A stretch of DNA of 64,000 nucleotides from Geminicoccaceae bacterium (GTDB taxonomy: Bacteria > Pseudomonadota > Alphaproteobacteria > Geminicoccales > Geminicoccaceae): positions 62,001-126,000 of the forward strand of contig JANQPX010000053.1 in NCBI GenBank assembly GCA_028285265.1, given 5' to 3'. This document shows, piece by piece, positions 1 to 8,531 of this stretch (positions are counted from its first letter, which is position 1; the number at the start of each line of letters is the position of its first letter). A program made the position numbers and the translations under genes. The notes beneath the pieces were generated by a model. It was not told where the DNA came from, ran no database searches, and was given only the letters and a program-made list of their open reading frames with translations.

Positions 1-958
1 CGTCGAGTGTCGTCGCGCCGATGCAGTGCAACTCGCCTCGGGCGAGTGCAGGCTTCAGCATATTGGAGGCATCCATGGCACCCTCGGCCTTGCCGGCGCC
101 GACCAATGTATGAAGTTCATCAATGAAGAGGACGATATCGCCCGCTCCATGGGTGACTTCCTGTAGCAGTGCCTTGAGACGCTCCTCAAATTCCCCCCGA
201 TACTTGGCTCCAGCAACGAGCGCGCCGAGGTCCAGGGATAACAGCCTTCGGTCTTTAAGGCTTTCCGGAACGTCGCCGTTCACGATGCGAAGCGCTAAGC
301 CCTCGGCGATAGCGGTTTTGCCCACACCGGGTTCACCAATCAGAACAGGGTTGTTCTTGGTTCGGCGGGAAAGCACCTGAATGACACGCCTGATTTCCTC
401 ATCGCGTCCGATGACGGGGTCCAGTTTACCCTCGCGTGCAGCCTCCGTTAGGTCGCGGGTATATTTCTTCAGCGCATCATACCCCTGTTCGGCGGATGCA
501 CTGTCAGCTGTTCGACCCTTGCGAAGACTTTCAATGGCTGCATTGAGGCTTTGCGGCGTCACACCCGCACGTTTGAGTGCGGCGGCAGAGTCTGTGCCGG
601 CTGCCATCGTTAAAGCAAGCAGCAGCCGCTCGACCGTGACGAAGCTGTCGCCGGCTTTTTCCGCGATTTGTTCGGCCTGTTCAAACAATCGCGCCGTTTC
701 GGGAGCAAGATAGAGTTGGCCAGCGCCGCTGCCTTCAACCTTAGGCATGCTACTGATCTTGGCGTCAACCTGGTCCATAACCGGATCAGGGTCACCGCCG
801 GCCGCTCTGATGAGGTTGCGAGCTAGACCCTCGGGATCGTCGAGCAGAACCTTAAGCATATGTTCCGGCATGAAACGCTGATGGCCCTCGCGTAGAGCCA
901 GCGCCTGCGCAGACTGGATGAAGCCTCGCGCCCGTTCAGTATATTTCTCGAAATCCAT
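1..958 (-). CDS. clpB: ClpB disaggregase, N-terminal part (runs off the window)
   Basis: Hsp100 AAA+ chaperone that works with DnaK/DnaJ/GrpE to resolve protein aggregates in the cytoplasm. The 319 visible residues begin MDFEKYTERARGF and hold the double Clp-N repeat (about 1-145) and the first part of AAA domain 1, with Walker A GEPGVGKT near residue 208 and Walker B IVLFIDELH near 275. The pore-loop YRGEFEER is present. The 3' end lies beyond base 1. The ATG at 958 fits the family N-terminus exactly. usg lies upstream on the same strand with a gap of almost 290 bases. No convincing heat-shock promoter was found in that gap, although a CCCCCACATA string near 1050 (reverse strand) resembles an RpoH -10 element without a good -35. 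Confidence 0.96.
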   Translation of the reverse strand, partial: MDFEKYTERARGFIQSAQALALREGHQRFMPEHMLKVLLDDPEGLARNLIRAAGGDPDPVMDQVDAKISSMPKVEGSGAGQLYLAPETARLFEQAEQIAEKAGDSFVTVERLLLALTMAAGTDSAAALKRAGVTPQSLNAAIESLRKGRTADSASAEQGYDALKKYTRDLTEAAREGKLDPVIGRDEEIRRVIQVLSRRTKNNPVLIGEPGVGKTAIAEGLALRIVNGDVPESLKDRRLLSLDLGALVAGAKYRGEFEERLKALLQEVTHGAGDIVLFIDELHTLVGAGKAEGAMDASNMLKPALARGELHCIGATTLD

Positions 959-1247
959 ACCCTCATCTCCGCAAACGGCCCGTCACCGACGTCCGATGGA
1001 TACCGCAGAAGTCGCGGCCAGGACAGCCGTCAGGCCGCAAAGGGTATGTGGGGGCTCATCTATTTTTGCACAATATTTAGGCAGAATTTTTTTTGCCTTA
1101 TCTTTAGGCATTTGAGGTGTTGATGCGGCAACGGCCTGTGCCGATCGCTGCGCTCGGACGTACATGGACATGAAAACGGGCACGGGGACACCGCCTGACC
1201 CGTCAAGCGCCTCGATCACGCATCTGGCTTGGCTATTGATTTAAGCT

Positions 1248-1511
1248 TTAGTGAAGGTGGTGCAAGCTATCGATGTGGCGCACCTGATTCGGTTTAACGA
1301 GTTTGGCCGAAGCGATCTTTACACTGTGAAGCCGCCCTTCGATCGAGCTCTCCCAGAAATCGAGAAACTTGGAAAGCACAGGGAATTTCGGCGCGATGTC
1401 AAGATTTTGCCAGACATAGGTCTGGAGAAGGCTCGGGTGGTCCGGGAGGTGGTAGAGGATTTCTGCCGTTGTCAGGCGATAGTCCTTCACCATGAGTTCT
1501 AGGTCACGCAT
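1248..1511 (-). CDS. usg: Usg-family protein
   Basis: Small soluble protein of the Usg-like family, found almost only in alphaproteobacteria and named for its place near trp genes in some species; its biochemical role is unknown. The 87-residue product starts MRDLELMVKDYRLTTAEI and carries the characteristic stretch around LPDHPSLLQTYVWQ and a central FLDFW. An in-frame extension to 1670 exists, but the start at 1511 is chosen because AAGGAGGG lies just upstream at normal spacing and the extension has no family resemblance. No trp genes are visible here; clpB follows on the same strand. Confidence 0.85.
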   Translation of the reverse strand: MRDLELMVKDYRLTTAEILYHLPDHPSLLQTYVWQNLDIAPKFPVLSKFLDFWESSIEGRLHSVKIASAKLVKPNQVRHIDSLHHLH

Positions 1512-1872
1512 CTGCGGCCCTCCTTTTCCTGGTTCTGCCTGCCTTAATTCCGTCTTCGCCTTCGTCCTTCGTGCCAAGTAATGCAAAGTTTGTGCCGGAC
1601 GCTCGTAAACTTGTTGTCCTTCGAAACCTTTGATGCAAACGCTCGAATCGGCGATCGATAGCAGGCTCAATGGACCAGTTTACTCGCAACTTCCTTAACA
1701 TTTATTGTAGCTGTCTTCGATCGATTGAAAAGGTTCAGCAGCTGAAAAGGCATAAATTCTGCGTCGACTGAGGCAAGACGCAACAATGACAGGCGCATGT
1801 TTGGGGAGGGTTAGAAGAACGCTATGGTCCGGCCGGCGTCACGCGTCGGCGCGGTCAATCAAGTGAGATTGA
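1512..1872. other. Intergenic stretch without recognisable gene
   Basis: About 360 bases upstream of usg. Overlapping short reading frames on both strands have no ribosome-binding site or family resemblance. No hairpin terminator, tRNA or operator was recognised; the upstream promoter of usg probably lies here. Confidence 0.5.
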
Positions 1873-2079
1873 CTAGGTATTGAGATCAATCAGTCGGCCG
1901 CGCAGGACATGATCATTATGCCGGTCTTGCTCCCGCCGATCGTTATCGTGGGCAATCTTCAGGGTTTGCGCATTCTGAGGGCTGCCGCTCTTCTCTCGCC
2001 CATAGCGGGGCAGTCCGTCCGGTCGCTGGCGCCGATCGTTCATGCGTTCCACCAAACCGTGAGGACGGCTAATGATCAT
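1873..2079 (-). CDS. Possible small hydrophilic protein
   Basis: A 68-residue frame starting MIISRPHGLVERMNDRRQ and rich in Arg, Asp, Asn and His. I do not recognise it. In its favour are an AGGTGGAG sequence five to seven bases before the ATG and its position in an otherwise gene-free stretch. Against it are the lack of a hydrophobic core, signal peptide or known motif, and an overlapping frame of similar length on the other strand. If real it would be an intrinsically disordered basic protein. Confidence 0.3.
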   Translation of the reverse strand: MIISRPHGLVERMNDRRQRPDGLPRYGREKSGSPQNAQTLKIAHDNDRREQDRHNDHVLRGRLIDLNT

Positions 2080-2756
2080 TGTCTCCACCTTTCTCGCGTC
2101 GTATTCGCCTGGTTATCAACGTCGACTCGACCAATCCACCAGGGCCGCTCATCATGATGAAAACATGATAAGGTAAAGAAATCGTTAGATTACTTTTCCA
2201 TTAAACATTGCGCGAACATTGGCGACAAGACCAAAGGCATGTCCATCAATATGCCCGTGATCAAATAGATGCCAATATTCATCATTTGCTGAGATTTGCC
2301 AGATTAACCTCAGTCTGAACCCTGGGGTGGCGGTGGATGATCATAACCGGCCATAAGGGGCGAGGGTGCGTATCCGCAATGCGCGGCATGGCCGATTTAG
2401 TGATGCATCGATGCCACACTTTTAGTGGTGTTTTATATGTTTTTTCGCGTAAAAGGCGACGGAAATTCGGCTCTGACCCGATTAAACCACAATCAGATAT
2501 GACAGCAGAGGCGCGTTTCGACTTCAGTTGTTTTCTGTAAAATTTGTTGAAACATACTGATTTTGCAGAGAAAAAGCTAGAGGAGAGTGTAAGTTTTGAT
2601 CAAACAAAATATGACCCGGTTGTCTAAGTTTGTTGACAATGAACTATATTTGACAAAATATACGGCCTCATCTCATACAAATTAACTGCTGACCGCGCGA
2701 CCGATCATTGGTTGTCGATTAGACCGGTCGTTAACTTGAAAGCTCGGGAGAATATC
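2080..2756. other. Long AT-rich intergenic region
   Basis: Almost 680 bases with no convincing gene. Base composition becomes visibly AT-rich from about 2160 and again from 2520 to 2690. A short + strand frame at 2337-2540 has no ribosome-binding site or recognisable fold. The last 130 bases contain the likely promoter of the downstream epimerase gene. Confidence 0.5.
2633..2661 (+). promoter_or_regulatory. Candidate sigma70-type promoter for the epimerase gene
   Basis: A perfect TTGACA (2633-2638) is followed after 17 bases by AAATAT (2656-2661). A second TTGACA-like copy overlaps the spacer. The predicted transcript start, near 2668, leaves a leader of about 90 bases before the GTG at 2757. 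Only the sequence match supports this. Confidence 0.4.
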
Positions 2757-3677
2757 GTGGGCGCAATCCTCGTCACTGGCTCAGAGGGTTTGATTGGTTC
2801 GGCTTTTTGCTCGCTTTTGGAAAAAAGCGGGTATCGCGTGAAGAAGATGGACACCCGGGCCTCTGATGCCGGCGAGAAGGGTGACATCCGCGATGAAGCT
2901 CTTGTGCGCGAGCGCATGAAGGGTTGCCGAGGTGTTGTGCATCTCGCTGCGATCTCTCGCGTTGCTGATGGTGAGAGCGATCCAGAACTTTGCTGGCAAA
3001 CCAATGTCATTGGTACCGAGGTCGTTATGCGTGCCGCTTCTGACATGCCAATTCGACCTTGGGTTCTCCTTGCGAGCAGCCGCGAGGTGTATGGCGAGCC
3101 GGAGCAGTTACCCGTCCGTGAAGATAGTCCCATGCGCCCGGTGAACGTTTATGGTCGTTCCAAGGCCGCGGCCGAGCGTGTTGCGCTCGCCTGGCGGCGT
3201 AGCGGCGTTGAGACGGCGGTTGTACGCCTCGCCAATGTTTACGGCTCGCTGAATGACCACCCCAAACGGGTGACGCCTGCCTTCGCACGCGGTGCAGCCG
3301 CTGGTGAGTTGCTTCAGGTTTGTGGGCGAGAGAATACGTTCGATTTCACTCATCTGGATGATGTCACGCTCGGCCTTTTGAGTGTCGTGGAGGCCCTCCA
3401 AGCTGGCGAAGTTTTGCCGCCGATCCACTTCGCGACGGGTATGCCAACGACCCTTGGCGAGCTTGCCGACATTGCCGTTCGTCTTGGTGGCAATACCGCG
3501 CGTGTGGCTGAGGTTCCTGCACCGAGCTACAACGTATCGCGTTTTGTCGGTGATCCAACTCGAGCCCGTGAACTCCTGGGTTGGCAGGCTCGGGTTAAGA
3601 TTGGTGAAGGCTTGCATCGTTTGATCGAAGCCTATCGTCGCGAGTCCGGCACGACGCCGACATCAAACGTCGCTTAA
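2757..3677 (+). CDS. NAD-dependent sugar-nucleotide epimerase/dehydratase
   Basis: Extended short-chain dehydrogenase of the UDP-glucose 4-epimerase type, acting on a nucleotide-linked sugar in the cytoplasm; the exact substrate cannot be read from sequence. It has the Rossmann motif TGSEGLIG at residues 7-14, a catalytic Ser near 107 in LLASSREVYG and the YxxxK pair as Tyr132/Lys136 in VYGRSKAAAE. Length (306) is normal for the family. The GTG at 2757 is preferred over an upstream TTG at 2712 because GGGAG precedes it and it puts the glycine motif at the usual distance from the N-terminus. The next gene is a polymerase-like membrane protein, so both may serve surface polysaccharide synthesis. 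Confidence 0.85.
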   Translation: MGAILVTGSEGLIGSAFCSLLEKSGYRVKKMDTRASDAGEKGDIRDEALVRERMKGCRGVVHLAAISRVADGESDPELCWQTNVIGTEVVMRAASDMPIRPWVLLASSREVYGEPEQLPVREDSPMRPVNVYGRSKAAAERVALAWRRSGVETAVVRLANVYGSLNDHPKRVTPAFARGAAAGELLQVCGRENTFDFTHLDDVTLGLLSVVEALQAGEVLPPIHFATGMPTTLGELADIAVRLGGNTARVAEVPAPSYNVSRFVGDPTRARELLGWQARVKIGEGLHRLIEAYRRESGTTPTSNVA

Positions 3678-3907
3678 CATTATCGCGGCGGTCTTGCCGC
3701 AGACGCTTTCAGGCAGAGTTCAAAGGGCTTCTTCGAGGTTGCATCGCATGCTTCGGGGAAGCCTTTCTTCGTCCGAGACTGCACGTCTGGAATGTTCCCC
3801 GGGTTATGCAGATGATTTCCCGCTCGCCTTTTGGTAGTGCCTTGCGCTAAGGTCCAACGCGACCAGGGGCTGAGTTCGGCCCCCTTCGTTTGAGATAGAG
3901 GCGATAG

Positions 3908-5326
3908 GTGCAGCACGACGCATCCAACCATGGGCCGATCGATAGCGTCTTTCGTCGTATGGGCGTCGACGCGCACGCGTCGGAGCGTGGCAGTTTCTAC
4001 CTAGAACCGCTCTTCGCGTTCATCGTGATCTTAGGTTGCGTGACGATTGGTCAGCGCTTTGCATTACCATTTGATGAGAGCCAATTTGGCGTCGGCTTTC
4101 TCTTTTGCCTCCTGATTATGGTGTCCCTGGCGCTTTCCGGGCGGCTGACAATCGATCCCGTCAGATTGATTTTCTACATTGTTGGTATGGCGGGTTGTCT
4201 CTTGACCCTTTTCTTCAAGCGAGAAGCATTTTCGTTTATCTCGCTAATGATGCTTATGGTCGTTTACTTTTCATACATCTTCTCCTTCAAACTTTATTAT
4301 GGTCAATATCTTCATTTGCTGAATGCGTATCAGGACATCATGATGTTCTGTGTCTGGTGTGGTTTGGCGCAGTTCCTGATTCAGTTTCCACTTTCCCCAG
4401 ATTTTATGTTTCCATTCGATATGATTTTGCCGGAATCTCTGTTCATTCCGGAATTTAATCTGCGTATTCCTATTACCGATGGCCTGCCCTACGAGAAGAG
4501 CACTGGCCTATGGTTTCTCGAGCCCTCTCATTTTTCGCAATTTCTGGCGTTTGCGGTCCTTATTGAACTTCGCCATTTCAATAGGCCAAAGCGTTTATTG
4601 CTTTACCTCGGTTCGATGGCGTTGTGTTTCTCCGGTACCGGCATCATCTTGCTCGCCCTCGTCGGTGCTATCATCGTCATCGTGCAAAAGCGGATCGGTA
4701 TTGTACTCCTCGCCCTGTTTGGCTTTGCCTGCATCTTGCTTTTTCGCGACTTTTTCCCTTTTTCGATTTTCTTCGATCGCCTCTCCGACTTTTCCAATCC
4801 GTTAGCAAGTGGCTCCGGCAGGTTTATCGCTCCCTATTGGGTGATTGGTGATCTTGTTGATGCCGGACGTCTCCAAGTTTTACTCTGGGGCTTGGGGCCA
4901 GGTCAGCTTCAACAAATCGTTCTCTACACAGACTATTATGTGCAGGACTCGTCGTGGTTTAAGTTGGTTGTCGAATATGGTTTTGTTGCCGTTGCATTCT
5001 TCGGCCTATTCTTTTTTGTCAGCCTGTTTCGTAAGTCACCGGACAAGATCTTGTCAGCCGCATGCCTGGTACAGTTCTTATTTCTCGGTGGCTATCTCTT
5101 GTCGTTCTACGTCCATTTCTTGTTCCTCGTCTTGGTCGTTTGGCCGGAAGTGGTCGAAGATGACGAGGGATATTGGGAGGACGATGAGACGATCTATCGT
5201 CAGGATGCAATCGACGACATCGATAGTAGCGATGAGCGACTGACTCATCCTGATGCGTGGGAAGGGGCTGACGCGCCGGATGGGGCGGCACACAGTACGG
5301 GCGTGACGCCAAATTCCACGACCTAA
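3908..5326 (+). CDS. O-antigen polymerase/ligase-like membrane protein with acidic tail
   Basis: A 472-residue polytopic inner-membrane protein with about ten to twelve hydrophobic segments between residues 30 and 410, aromatic-rich in the way of Wzy polymerases and WaaL ligases. A long loop between about residues 155 and 205 and a second near 300-340 could be the periplasmic catalytic loops. The last 65 or so residues are hydrophilic and strongly acidic (clusters such as VVEDDEGYWEDDE), which is unusual for Wzy proteins. The GTG at 3908 has GAGG nearby; Met18 at 3959 is an alternative. The preceding sugar epimerase supports a role in exopolysaccharide or LPS assembly. Assignment rests on topology, not on a diagnostic motif. 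Confidence 0.6.
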   Translation: MQHDASNHGPIDSVFRRMGVDAHASERGSFYLEPLFAFIVILGCVTIGQRFALPFDESQFGVGFLFCLLIMVSLALSGRLTIDPVRLIFYIVGMAGCLLTLFFKREAFSFISLMMLMVVYFSYIFSFKLYYGQYLHLLNAYQDIMMFCVWCGLAQFLIQFPLSPDFMFPFDMILPESLFIPEFNLRIPITDGLPYEKSTGLWFLEPSHFSQFLAFAVLIELRHFNRPKRLLLYLGSMALCFSGTGIILLALVGAIIVIVQKRIGIVLLALFGFACILLFRDFFPFSIFFDRLSDFSNPLASGSGRFIAPYWVIGDLVDAGRLQVLLWGLGPGQLQQIVLYTDYYVQDSSWFKLVVEYGFVAVAFFGLFFFVSLFRKSPDKILSAACLVQFLFLGGYLLSFYVHFLFLVLVVWPEVVEDDEGYWEDDETIYRQDAIDDIDSSDERLTHPDAWEGADAPDGAAHSTGVTPNSTT

Positions 5327-5469
5327 CCGTCTATCTCGGAATCAATGGTTGAGGGTACGACCTTGTCATGGGGCGTGCTATGCACGTCCATTCGTGCCGA
5401 TAGTCCCACTGGCGAGGCGCTTGCCGACGAACCCTCGGGGTCCCGCCGCCTTAAGACGCGATCCCGTCT

Positions 5470-5721
5470 CTAGACAACGATATCGATCTTGGCACCAGGT
5501 CGATCCGCTGGTGCGGCGGCTTGCGCCGGTGGTCGCGCATCGGCGTCAGGGCGCGCGGGTGCTTCGGCGCGCGGTGCAGCGTCGGTTCGCTGGGTGGCAT
5601 TGGGTGCTGGTCTTTCAACTTGCTCGGTCGCGACGGCTTGCCGGGCCTGAGCAGCTGGTACGGAGCTGCTGAGTGAATTGCCGAAGGCCTGCAAAGTGCT
5701 TTGCGATGGCGTGATATTCAT
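5470..5721 (-). CDS. Small Pro/Ala-rich protein next to the flagellar cluster
   Basis: An 83-residue protein starting MNITPSQSTLQAFGNS, with a disordered Pro/Ala/Arg-rich middle and the hydrophobic ending KIDIVV. I do not recognise a named family. It is called a gene because GTAAGGAGGG sits at ideal distance before the ATG and the frame is cleanly bounded. It is divergent from fliK, sharing the 229-base gap that holds the fliK sigma54 element. A flagellar role is inferred from position only. Confidence 0.65.
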   Translation of the reverse strand: MNITPSQSTLQAFGNSLSSSVPAAQARQAVATEQVERPAPNATQRTDAAPRAEAPARPDADARPPAQAAAPADRPGAKIDIVV

Positions 5722-5921
5722 AAGACCCTCCTTACAAGAAAGAAGATTGCATACAAGCCGTTAGGATTTGATTAACGCGGCGCCGACAAACTTCCTGAAA
5801 ATCGACACCCGGCAAATTTGACCATGAAAGTTATGCCGAGCCGGCAGTTTTTGCCGCCTCCTGTTCGTTCCAAGATCTGGAAAAAATATTGAATATCAAA
5901 GCTTTATCTGATTGTGCCGAC

Positions 5922-5938
5922 TTGGCATAACGTTTGCA
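5922..5938 (+). promoter_or_regulatory. Sigma54 (-24/-12) promoter of fliK
   Basis: TTGGCATAACGTTTGCA matches the RpoN consensus TGGCAC-N5-TTGCW, with GG at 5924-5925 and GC at 5936-5937 separated by exactly ten bases. The cluster encodes a FlbD-type sigma54 activator at 14529. The predicted transcript start (about 5949) is only two bases before the assigned fliK ATG. Confidence 0.75.
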
Positions 5939-5950
5939 CTCAAGGGGGCC

Positions 5951-7771
5951 ATGGACGCTTTGCTGATCAATATCGTTTCGAATGGGCCCGGGCAGCCATC
6001 GGCAACATCCGTCGATTCGCTGCCAGAAGGCGGAGAAACGACCTTTGCCGAGACGCTGAGTTCGGCGATGGCTGCATCGATGCAAGGCACCGTGAAGCCG
6101 GAACAGCAGGCCGCTGAAAGGTCTCTTGAAGGAGGTCATGGTTCGTTATTGACGGCACCGAACGGCACCCTAATTCCTGAGGGCGGTCTGGATCTGACGG
6201 CTGATGTCGATCACCCACCCGCCAGCCAGCCGTCTCATGACGGTGTGCCTCCCAGGCCCCCCGGACCTGCTGGGGTGCAGCCCCAGGGCAAGACGCCCGC
6301 GGACTCATCATCGACGCCGTCAGGGCAGGCTCCGACGGCAGGTGATGCGCTGGAAGACCGTTTGAGTGGTTCAGCCCCAACGATCGATGCGACGCAGCAG
6401 CGAACAAATTCGACACGATCCGAGTCGACGACCCAGCGATCGCTTGGCGGTCAGGAAACACAAGATCCATCATCTATTCGCCCGGTTGAATCACTCACCG
6501 GCGAGCGTGGTACGAGCGGCTTGGTTAGCACGCCGAACCTCGATGTAACGGCTCCTGCCGTCAGCCAGCAACATTCTCTCGATCTTGATCGCTTGTCGGA
6601 CACGTTACCAGGGGCAGTCTCACGCCAAACCACCACGAGCTTTAAGCACGCATCGGCGCTGACCGGTGAGGAACGCCGGGTCCAGGAGCCTTTTGGTGGA
6701 AGCCATGGTGTGCATGATGCGGCCCGGCAAACCGAAGGGAATGCCCTTGCAGATGATGTAGGGCGAGGACCACAATCAGCCCATTTGCATCTCGGACGGT
6801 CCTTGGTGATCGACTCTGATCAAAGCATCTCTTCAGGTCAGATAGCGCCGGCGTCGGATCGGCCGCAGCCATCCCTTGGTTCTGCGACACCGCAAACCGA
6901 CTTGGCTGGGCAACCTGCTATTGCATCGTTGCTTGCGGCACGGCCAGATGCTCAAGGGACGGTCCAAAGAACAGTGGCGAACCAGCGCCCTGCTCAACCC
7001 TTGGCCGGTGGCATCGTACCAACGAGCTTTGTCGGAGACACCGACACCAACGCCTATCAAGTGGGGGCGCAAACCCATGCTCCCTTGGATCTGCGAACGC
7101 AGCGCGGTCTGACGCCGACACCTGACAATGGGCAAAAGCCGACGGCATCATTGCTCCAGAACGCAGGCCCTGATCAGGCCGTGCCGATTGCCCAAGCCGG
7201 GCCGGTTGAAGGCGTTGATCCGGCGGTATCCGATCGCCTTTCCACGCTTTTGGCCGTTGAAGGTGGTGGCGTTGATGCGGATCGCTTTGAACCCCTGAAT
7301 GCAATTGGTTCAACCCGTTCATCCCCAACCCCAGCGCCCGCACCGCCAGGCATTCAGATCGGTCTCCAGATCGCCCACTCGATTGCCAACGGCGTTGAGC
7401 GTCTGACTGTCCATCTTCATCCTGCGGAGCTTGGCAGTGTCGATATTCAGCTCAAGTTTGACGACACCGGTCGAATGTCAGCACAGATCGTCGCGGAGAG
7501 ACCGGAGACCCTGGAACTGTTACAGCGGGATAGCCGACTCCTTGAACGCAATCTCAGCGATAACGGACTGAAATTCACCAATGATGGTTTGAGCTTCTCA
7601 CTGAAGCAGGATCAACAGCAACAGCAGGCCGGACAACAATTCCAGCAGCAAGACGACACGCGTCATACGGCCATTCAGGCAGGACGCGCTTATGACGACT
7701 CATCAAACACCGACGACCAGTCACCGGTCCGCCATGTGGCTGGGCTCCGACTTCTCGATATCGAAACCTGA
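5951..7771 (+). CDS. fliK: Flagellar hook-length control protein FliK
   Basis: Secreted ruler that sets hook length and switches the flagellar export gate from hook to filament substrates. The 606-residue protein has a long low-complexity Ser/Thr/Pro/Gln-rich N-terminal and central region and a conserved C-terminal Flg_hook domain at about 475-570, with HLHPAELGSVDIQLKF as the recognisable core, then a Gln-rich tail. The ATG at 5951 has GGGGG before it; an in-frame extension to 5912 would run through the sigma54 element and is rejected. flgD follows after 31 bases. Confidence 0.88.
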   Translation: MDALLINIVSNGPGQPSATSVDSLPEGGETTFAETLSSAMAASMQGTVKPEQQAAERSLEGGHGSLLTAPNGTLIPEGGLDLTADVDHPPASQPSHDGVPPRPPGPAGVQPQGKTPADSSSTPSGQAPTAGDALEDRLSGSAPTIDATQQRTNSTRSESTTQRSLGGQETQDPSSIRPVESLTGERGTSGLVSTPNLDVTAPAVSQQHSLDLDRLSDTLPGAVSRQTTTSFKHASALTGEERRVQEPFGGSHGVHDAARQTEGNALADDVGRGPQSAHLHLGRSLVIDSDQSISSGQIAPASDRPQPSLGSATPQTDLAGQPAIASLLAARPDAQGTVQRTVANQRPAQPLAGGIVPTSFVGDTDTNAYQVGAQTHAPLDLRTQRGLTPTPDNGQKPTASLLQNAGPDQAVPIAQAGPVEGVDPAVSDRLSTLLAVEGGGVDADRFEPLNAIGSTRSSPTPAPAPPGIQIGLQIAHSIANGVERLTVHLHPAELGSVDIQLKFDDTGRMSAQIVAERPETLELLQRDSRLLERNLSDNGLKFTNDGLSFSLKQDQQQQQAGQQFQQQDDTRHTAIQAGRAYDDSSNTDDQSPVRHVAGLRLLDIET

Positions 7772-7802
7772 ACAGGTTCCCGTAGGCCGAAGGGATAACT
7801 GA

Positions 7803-8474
7803 ATGGACATCAGCGCACTCACGTCGACAACAGGTCAAAACTCCAGCAGCGACAGTGTCACACGCCTTGCCGATAATTTTGACGACTTCTTAAAGTTGCT
7901 GACAACGCAGCTACAAAACCAGGATCCGACATCACCGATGGATGCTGATCAGTTCACCCAACAGCTAGTACAGTTTAGCGGGGTGGAACAACAGATCAAA
8001 TCCAACGAGACGCTTGGTGAGCTCGCATCGCTCATGCAGGCGGAAAAACTGAGCCAATCCGTGAGCTATATAGGTGCCGAGATCGAAGCCGAGGGCAGTG
8101 TTTTTGGATTAGGTGATGATGGCAAAGCGACGCTGCATTATGAGCTTGAAAGCCCGACGTCGTCAGTGCTGGTGCGTATTTCCGACGATCTTGGGCGGAC
8201 GGTAGCCCTCAGGTCTGGCGATGTTGAGACGGGAAAGCAAAGCCTGACCTGGGATGGCCTTGGTGATGACGGTGTGCAGTACACGGATGGTCCTTTTTCG
8301 TTCGAGATCATTGCGCAGAGTGTTACCGGTGATCCGGTCGAGGCGAAGACTATGATCACGGGCATTGTCGACAGCGTTGAGATGCAAGGCAGCGAGTCCC
8401 TGCTGACGGTTGATGGCATACCCATGCCCCTCGACCTGATTTCCGTTGTGCGCAAACCATCTATTGCGGCTTGA
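7803..8474 (+). CDS. flgD: Flagellar hook capping protein FlgD
   Basis: Scaffold that caps the growing hook and allows FlgE subunits to assemble, then is shed. The 223-residue protein has the FlgD N-terminal core (FLKLLTTQLQNQDPTSPMD at about 30-48, then QFTQQLVQFSGVEQQ) followed by the tandem tudor/Ig-like C-terminal part, recognisable by the GxQSLTWDG-type turn near residue 150. It lies between fliK and flgE, the usual order in alphaproteobacteria. Confidence 0.95.
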   Translation: MDISALTSTTGQNSSSDSVTRLADNFDDFLKLLTTQLQNQDPTSPMDADQFTQQLVQFSGVEQQIKSNETLGELASLMQAEKLSQSVSYIGAEIEAEGSVFGLGDDGKATLHYELESPTSSVLVRISDDLGRTVALRSGDVETGKQSLTWDGLGDDGVQYTDGPFSFEIIAQSVTGDPVEAKTMITGIVDSVEMQGSESLLTVDGIPMPLDLISVVRKPSIAA

Positions 8475-8531
8475 GACCAAGTAAGACGACACCTCAACCA
8501 ATCCTATGGAACAAATTAGGAGCGTGACGCC

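Noticed and set aside
123..713. Open frames on the + strand at the left edge.
   Set aside because: They are antisense to clpB, whose protein motifs on the other strand are unmistakable.
983..1219. A 78-residue frame between clpB and usg on the - strand.
   Set aside because: No ribosome-binding site or family resemblance; likely only promoter sequence of clpB.
5722..5900. Possible sigma54 site on the - strand for the small Pro/Ala-rich protein.
   Set aside because: A GG-N10-GC spacing can be found near 5785 but the flanking bases do not match TGGCA and TTGC.
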